DNA of 64,000 nucleotides from Cristatella mucedo (lineage: Eukaryota; Bryozoa; Phylactolaemata; Cristatellidae): the NCBI GenBank assembly GCA_009760855.2, contig WPIO01000004.1, positions 11,482,501 through 11,546,500 of the forward strand, written 5' to 3'. The notes under the pieces are model-generated. The model was not told the DNA's origin. It made no database searches and saw only the letters and a program-made list of their open reading frames with translations. Positions 61,591-64,000 of this stretch are shown here, one piece after another (the stretch's first letter is position 1; each line of letters begins with the position of its first letter). The position numbers were made by a program, and so were the translations under genes.

Positions 61591-63091
61591 GTTGCCAAAA
61601 TCTCTGACCGGCACAATAAAATATGCAACATGATCAAGGAATGGCAGGAGGATGCAGAGGCTTGCCCTGCTTTCCAGAACAGCAACCACTCCTCTGACTT
61701 GTCACTGCTCTTCATATGAATCATGCATTACACAGCAGCAGAACAACTGCTGGCACTAATCGGTGGACGGGTGGGCACACCGGATGTAGCACAGCAGTGA
61801 AAGCAGCAGCAGTAATGGCAGCAGAGGCTAAGTTTTTATGCTGACCCACAAGGCCCGCCATGGTTTGGCTCCTCCATACCTTGCTGAACTGCTGCACCAG
61901 TTTCAGCCTCTTCATGCACTCAGGTCCTGTATGGACAATCAATTAGCTGTTCCAGTCATCCGCTTAAAGACCGTTGGCGACAGAAGCTTTAGCTCTGCAG
62001 GTCTTAGACTGTGGAACTCACTTCCACGATTCTTACGCAATGACAACTACTCTCCTGCTGCAGACTATTTGCTCATCCTTTCCAGCGGTCCTGAGCTGCT
62101 ACTTCCATGCTACTCACTACTTCAACTGCTCTCCTGACTTTGCTGTGCTTCCCACTTTCTCTTTGTTGTGCGAGATGAAGTCTGTTGGCTACCGAATGCG
62201 TGCCGAAAGACGCTTAGACTGTAAGTGCGCTATAAAAACCTGTGTAACACCCACGTAGCATTTGTGGCTTTGTGGAGTTTCAGACAGAGATACATTACAT
62301 TACATGGCAAGGCTCCAAGACTGCACCCCAACCAGCTCTGTAGCTGGCATAACAGCTCAAGGCTAAGCTCTAGAGCACAAGTTACTGACCTTTGCTCCAC
62401 AGTTGAGAGCAAAATGTATCCTGCAGTCAAACTCGGCTATGACAAATTGCAAGCGAGGGTCGTCTGGAGTAAACTGCGCAATTCCTGTCGATGGGTGTGG
62501 TCGATTTCCTAAAAGAAAAGGTTGAGCTAATGCAGCCGTTTTCACTAGGCTTGAAAGCTGCTGAGCAGTAGCCTTGTAAAGATAAAAATCTTATATCAAT
62601 CGGTCAGCAGATTCAGACTACTTGAGGACTAGCAGCAAAGCCACACACAGCATGCAGCACACGATGGCTTCACGGTTCTGCTTCTGATGCACCTCTTATC
62701 AGGCCGTGTTCTATATCATCGAGTGAAAACGTATGATTTCCAATACGATATGCAGTGTTCTTCCAGAAGGCTTTTATTTCGATGACCGAAGTCGGCAGAA
62801 TCTCTTGGTGCAGAACCCCGTGTATTGTCAGGGAATTGTAGATATCTATTTGTCGAGATCAGGAATGCACACAACCACGTTTTACAACGGTGATAAGTGT
62901 CACTGCATTAGTCAAATGCATAGAAAAGGATACTGATTAGGAAAGCTTTCCTCTGTGTGTCACTTAAAATATCCATGCTTATCAAATGCAGATTTCCTAC
63001 CCATTGAACGTAATCAGTATATAGCAAACTCGTTTTCAATTTGGTGTAGTCAAAGCCACTTCCGTCGTCCATGCCAAATTCGGCCTTGATT
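54637..63091 (-). CDS. DUF547-domain protein, 5 exons seen, 5' end unresolved
   Basis: Exons: 63091-62934, 62845-62693, 62508-62390, 57123-56945, 54763-54637. All introns are GT/AG and phases match (1,1,0,2). The joined reading gives the canonical DUF547 (PF04784) order: FDYTKLKTS, then KAFLINIYNSLTIHG across the first junction, YRIGNHTFSLDDIEHGLIRG, DPRLQFVIAEFDCRIHFALN, CGAK|SCPVVNVYSEDNLNAAL, SRLFMWYARDFGE, and the terminal SYSDYQWGLNAI before a TAG at 54637-54639. The domain is widespread in animals and plants with no proven biochemical role; animal members may also carry glutaredoxin or DEP domains, which would lie upstream. The first exon's acceptor (GCTTTGTCTAG at 63092) is my preferred choice over one at 63112. 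Intron 3 is about 5.3 kb and holds LINE-A, LINE-C and microsatellite insertions. Confidence 0.88.
55200..55270. repeat. Interrupted (CA)n microsatellite
   Basis: CA array with CGCA interruptions at its left end. Confidence 0.93.
55355..55620 (-). mobile_element. LINE-C 3' fragment
   Basis: CTCGAGAGACCTGTATCTTT and TTCTAGGCACTTCGGACATG arms, then GAGCTATTCACATGGA and TTAAATGCCGTCAAGTCACA, parallel to 6850-7090. Confidence 0.5.
55621..55700 (-). mobile_element. SINE/LINE-type tail fragment
   Basis: ATAATAATCATTATAATAAT, then ATTTGTATAGAACCTTAAGA, a decayed hairpin arm. Confidence 0.4.
56135..56290 (-). mobile_element. Old LINE-A 3' fragment
   Basis: TGTCTGTAACTCCAGAAAGA, GCAGGAGAGTTTTCATTACC and CCTAAGTGGCTTTCGGTATG match the LINE-A 3' UTR with many differences and deletions. 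Confidence 0.65.
56945..57123 (-). CDS. DUF547 gene exon
   Basis: Acceptor TTTTTTTGTCAG, donor ATCAG|GTTGGT. Encodes SCPVVNVYSEDNLNAAL and TTSRLFMWYARDFGESDAEV, the post-CGAKSCP half of the domain. Confidence 0.9.
57965..58436 (-). mobile_element. LINE-C fragment with readable RT C-terminus
   Basis: The minus frame 58436-58131 reads NDTAATSHHISNLCWFPVEQ, then FSFRFLYSLTPPYLSEIL with changes: the HITPVLRDLHWLPV/LAPPYLSDLL block of CR1/L2 elements. The degenerate 3' hairpin (CATTTGCATAGGACCCTGAA) follows at 57975-58025. Confidence 0.65.
58852..59000 (-). mobile_element. SINE family 2: tRNA head plus LINE-type tail
   Basis: Close match to 10613-10762: GCCGAGCTGGTTTGGTCCAG head, GTGGGCTCGAGCC B-box, GAAGCACCTGAATAGTGATG tail. 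Confidence 0.78.
59085..59240 (+). repeat. Unnamed repeat, copy 1
   Basis: About 150 bp similar to 60475-60630 (shared ATAAACAT, CACGGCATAACCCAGTG, GGCATTTCGGAGGA, CCCTCTTAGCCCTAGTACTA). No known family; orientation arbitrary. Confidence 0.5.
60475..60630 (+). repeat. Unnamed repeat, copy 2
   Basis: Partner of 59085-59240 (ATAAACAT, GCACGAGCCAGTGATGTG, GGCATTTTCAGAGGAT, GCCCTAAGTACTATGCA). Confidence 0.5.
61522..61585. repeat. (GA)n microsatellite
   Basis: Almost pure GA array. Confidence 0.96.
61828..62307 (+). mobile_element. LINE-A copy 3: RT C-terminus and 3' end
   Basis: Plus-strand frame reads THKARHGLAPPYLAELLHQF, LHALRSCMDNQLAVPVIRLK, TVGDRSFSSAGLRLWNSLPR and FLRNDNYSPAADY, then the 3' UTR and a terminal TACATTACATTACAT. 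5'-truncated. Inserted in DUF547 intron 3, antisense to the gene, ending about 85 bp from the exon at 62390. Confidence 0.9.
62390..62508 (-). CDS. DUF547 gene exon
   Basis: Acceptor CTTTTCTTTTAG, donor AAG|GTCAGT. Encodes NRPHPSTGIAQFTPDDPRLQ and RIHFALNCGAK, the most conserved block of the family. Confidence 0.92.
62693..62845 (-). CDS. DUF547 gene exon
   Basis: Acceptor CGACAAATAG, donor AGAG|GTGCAT. Encodes IYNSLTIHGVLHQEILPTSV and YRIGNHTFSLDDIEHGLIRG. Phase 1 at both ends matches its neighbours. Confidence 0.92.
62934..63091 (-). CDS. DUF547 gene exon, 5'-most recognised
   Basis: Encodes IKAEFGMDDGSGFDYTKLKT, DYVQWVGNLHLISMDILSD and TQRKAFLI. The donor ATCA|GTATCC is weak but restores AFLINIYN with the next exon. 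Start of the exon chosen at the better pyrimidine tract. An in-frame stop lies just upstream of 63111, so another exon must precede it unless the ATG within GMDDG is the start. Confidence 0.8.
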
Positions 63092-63152
63092 CTAGACAAA
63101 GCAAATATCTCCTTAAACGGTCAACTCAGGCAACACATGGATGCGAGGATCT

Positions 63153-63314
63153 AATGGAGCGAGAGGCAGCGGCGGTTGCAGCGGCTGTGGCAGCAGCGAG
63201 CCAAACAATTTGGTCCAGCGGAAGTTACGTCTCGCTCAACGCCGCCAGGCACGTGTTCGTACCCGTCAAAGTGGCTCACTACGGCATGCCTCGCATTTCT
63301 GCAAATGAGAGATG
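63153..63314 (+). other. Short alanine-rich ORF, 53 codons, unassigned
   Basis: ATG at 63153, stop at 63312-63314. Reads MEREAAAVAAAVAAASQTIW, then SGSYVSLNAARHVFVPVKVA. It has good codon balance and a GC-rich setting, but no family is recognised. It may equally be 5' flank of the DUF547 gene on the other strand. Confidence 0.2.
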
Positions 63315-63434
63315 AGCCTCAGAGGTCTACTGAGTATAACTCGACCTCAAGAGATCTAGTTATGACCTAATATGCAGTAATTAAAGCGTGGAATACGACC
63401 AAGGGTGGATTTAGGCTGCGGAGGTGCAGCCCAT

Positions 63435-63575
63435 CCTAAACCCTAAAACCTAAACACTATACACTAAACTCTAAACCCTAAACGCTAAAGCCTAAACCCT
63501 AAAAACCCTAAATTATAAACCCTAAAACCCTAAATGCTAAAACCCTAAACCCTAAAGCCCCCAAAACCCTAAACC
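63435..63575. repeat. Degenerate CCCTAAA array
   Basis: About twenty imperfect 6-8 bp units around CCCTAAA/CCCTAAAA with point changes and indels. No other gene-like sequence lies from here to 63700. Confidence 0.85.
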
Positions 63576-64000
63576 ATATAGGGGGAATGTCCTACCCCAG
63601 GGGGGGATGTCAGGGGAATGTCCGTACCCGCGGGCACAGCTCTGTAAGCAGATTTGTACCTCTGGACATATACGTTGTGTGCGCACGTTAGATGTAGTGC
63701 ATGCAGGCGTATTTTAGTGCATTTACATATAACATTCGAACAAACATGATTGCATCAATCCAAGCCCATTCAACAGTGCCACAAGGGCAACTTGTGTTAT
63801 TAAATAAATCAAATGCCCAAGGTAATCGCGATAACATGATGCCACTAGTTCATCATATGTTACCTTCAGCAATCACTTTCTTCTTACATTGCTTGCAGGC
63901 TGCCAGAGCTATCACGAGACTGGGCCACAAAACTATAAGGTCATCAGACTAGAGATCACAATATAGCTGTGATAGTCTACGATCCTGCACGGAAAATAAG
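63576..64000. other. No gene recognised
   Basis: GGGGGAATGTCC-type short repetition at 63580-63630. On the minus strand a GT/AG-bounded frame near 63920-63862 reads LVIALAACKQCKKKVIAEG and could be an upstream exon of the DUF547 gene, but its phase does not fit directly. Confidence 0.25.

Noticed and set aside
63435-63575. True chromosome end
   Set aside because: Units are heavily degenerate and unique sequence continues for more than 400 bp on the right, so this is not a terminal telomere.

Overview
This is eukaryotic, almost certainly invertebrate metazoan, nuclear DNA. Coding sequence is sparse and split into small exons with GT/AG borders. The repeats are animal-type: CR1/L2-like LINEs, tRNA-headed SINEs that share LINE tails, Tigger/pogo and hAT DNA-transposon remnants, LTR-retrotransposon debris and long dinucleotide microsatellites. 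There are no prokaryotic signals. I cannot name the species or phylum.

Three protein-coding genes can be reconstructed exon by exon, each with matching splice phases. (1) Plus strand, 11825-27174: a complete eight-exon patatin-like triglyceride lipase of the PNPLA2/ATGL/brummer type, 690 codons plus stop, with both catalytic-dyad residues and a long low-complexity C-terminus. (2) Minus strand, 48029 down to about 38195: at least three exons of an EXD1/egalitarian-like DnaQ-fold exonuclease, both ends uncertain. (3) Minus strand, 63091 down to 54637: five exons carrying an almost complete DUF547 domain through to the stop codon, with the 5' end not resolved. I see no functional link between the three genes.

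Layout: 1-11400 is repeats (LINE-A copies, a 518-bp inverted-repeat element, an internally deleted Tigger, SINEs). 11400-27200 is a GC-rich promoter region and the lipase gene; its large intron 2 holds LINE-B, SINEs and microsatellites. 27200-38190 is mostly intergenic, with LINE-B and LINE-C fragments, a duplicated perfect hairpin and the largest compound microsatellite. 38195-48400 is the exonuclease gene; its introns hold a hAT relic and a 2.9-kb LINE-A copy that is itself interrupted by gag/LTR-like sequence. 48400-54600 is repeat-rich intergenic DNA. 54637-63091 is the DUF547 gene, with a 4.5-kb+ intron containing LINE-A, LINE-C and an unnamed repeat pair. The last kilobase holds a degenerate CCCTAAA array.

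The most notable repeat observations are these. Four short LINE-A-derived elements share one 5' boundary inside the LINE ORF, which suggests a discrete non-autonomous element rather than random truncation. Two copies of a roughly 517-bp terminal-inverted-repeat element carry the same short ATG-started coding segment. At least two SINE groups carry the 3' hairpin tail of the resident LINE-B.
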